64,000 bases of DNA. It comes from JAEXZL01 sp049943125. GTDB lineage: Bacteria; Bacillota; Clostridia; Clostridiales; Clostridiaceae. Numbering within the stretch: position 1 is the stretch's first letter; each line of letters starts with the position of its first letter. The notes beneath the pieces are model-generated. The model had not been told where the DNA came from, ran no database searches, and saw only the letters and a program-made list of their open reading frames with translations. A program made the translations under genes and the position numbers. Shown piece after piece: positions 61,735-64,000 of this stretch. The stretch is taken from positions 1,116,001 through 1,180,000 of the forward strand of contig NZ_CP188040.1 of the NCBI RefSeq assembly GCF_049943125.1, written 5' to 3'.

Positions 61735-61762
61735 TTTTGAAAGAATTATTGTTCTTTCAAAA
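61735..61762 (-). other. Processing stem in the 23S-5S spacer
   Basis: TTTTGAAAGAA and TTCTTTCAAAA form a perfect 11-base stem around a six-base loop in the spacer. Likely RNase III or mini-III processing structure for precursor rRNA. Confidence 0.5.
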
Positions 61763-61801
61763 CTGCATACAGAATGATGTTTTGTAAAGTCGTCATTTAT
61801 T

Positions 61802-64000
<2,199 letters not shown>

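Overview
The window is low-GC, densely coded DNA from a Firmicute, most likely a Clostridium-type anaerobe. The evidence is the AT-rich coding sequence with many AGA and ATA codons, strong GGAGG ribosome sites with occasional TTG or GTG starts, and families typical of Clostridia (PyrR-attenuated uracil permease, BceRS-like two-component system, CPBP proteases, ABC-F, HelD). The right end is the 3' part of an rRNA operon read on the minus strand: 23S (partial), 5S, tRNA-Asn. The species cannot be named from sequence alone.

Layout. 0.2-6.9 kb: a KAS III-like protein with an altered active site, a small STAS-like protein, a uracil permease behind a PyrR-type attenuator, a GT8 glycosyltransferase, a cation efflux protein and a flavodoxin. 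7-24.3 kb: an antimicrobial-peptide-type ABC transporter island. It holds two FtsX/MacB-like permeases on the minus strand (one with an intact ATPase, the other with only a deletion relic of its ATPase). It also holds two ~1070-residue permease/ATPase pairs on the plus strand, and a histidine kinase/response regulator pair on the minus strand between those two. 24.3-27.2 kb: small genes (VOC protein, DUF3267-like HExxH membrane protein, SH3b protein). 27.5-31.5 kb: a four-gene iron/siderophore importer with a DtxR-like box at its promoter. 31.6-32.4 kb: an XRE regulator coupled to a second-type peptide deformylase.

32.6-43.3 kb: one long minus-strand catabolic operon under a FadR-type GntR regulator. 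In transcription order it encodes AtuA/DUF1446, DUF4387, two CUT1 sugar permeases, a binding lipoprotein, a long ADP-ribosylglycohydrolase-family protein, an esterase, a second ADP-ribosylglycohydrolase and a PfkB ribokinase-like kinase. The set suggests uptake, de-esterification, deglycosylation and phosphorylation of a ribosylated or otherwise glycosylated compound; I do not recognise it as a described pathway. A KDPG-aldolase-like gene lies divergently at 44 kb.

45-61 kb: four-helix-bundle S23 protein, zinc-ribbon membrane protein, S41 protease, ABC-F protein, CPBP protease, CinA, three very small basic proteins, a ROK kinase, an EF-G-like GTPase whose catalytic His is replaced by Tyr, and a possible three-gene unit HelD / AraC-GyrI / FAD oxidoreductase.

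Two non-coding signals stand out. First, five purine-rich degenerate repeat arrays (words such as GCTAAGAAGTAAGAG) occur at 31.4, 43.6, 44.7, 47.3 and 56.7 kb. Second, a compact array of seven tiny palindromic hairpins separated by GATATA/TATATC spacers lies at 61.33-61.48 kb, just downstream of the rRNA operon.
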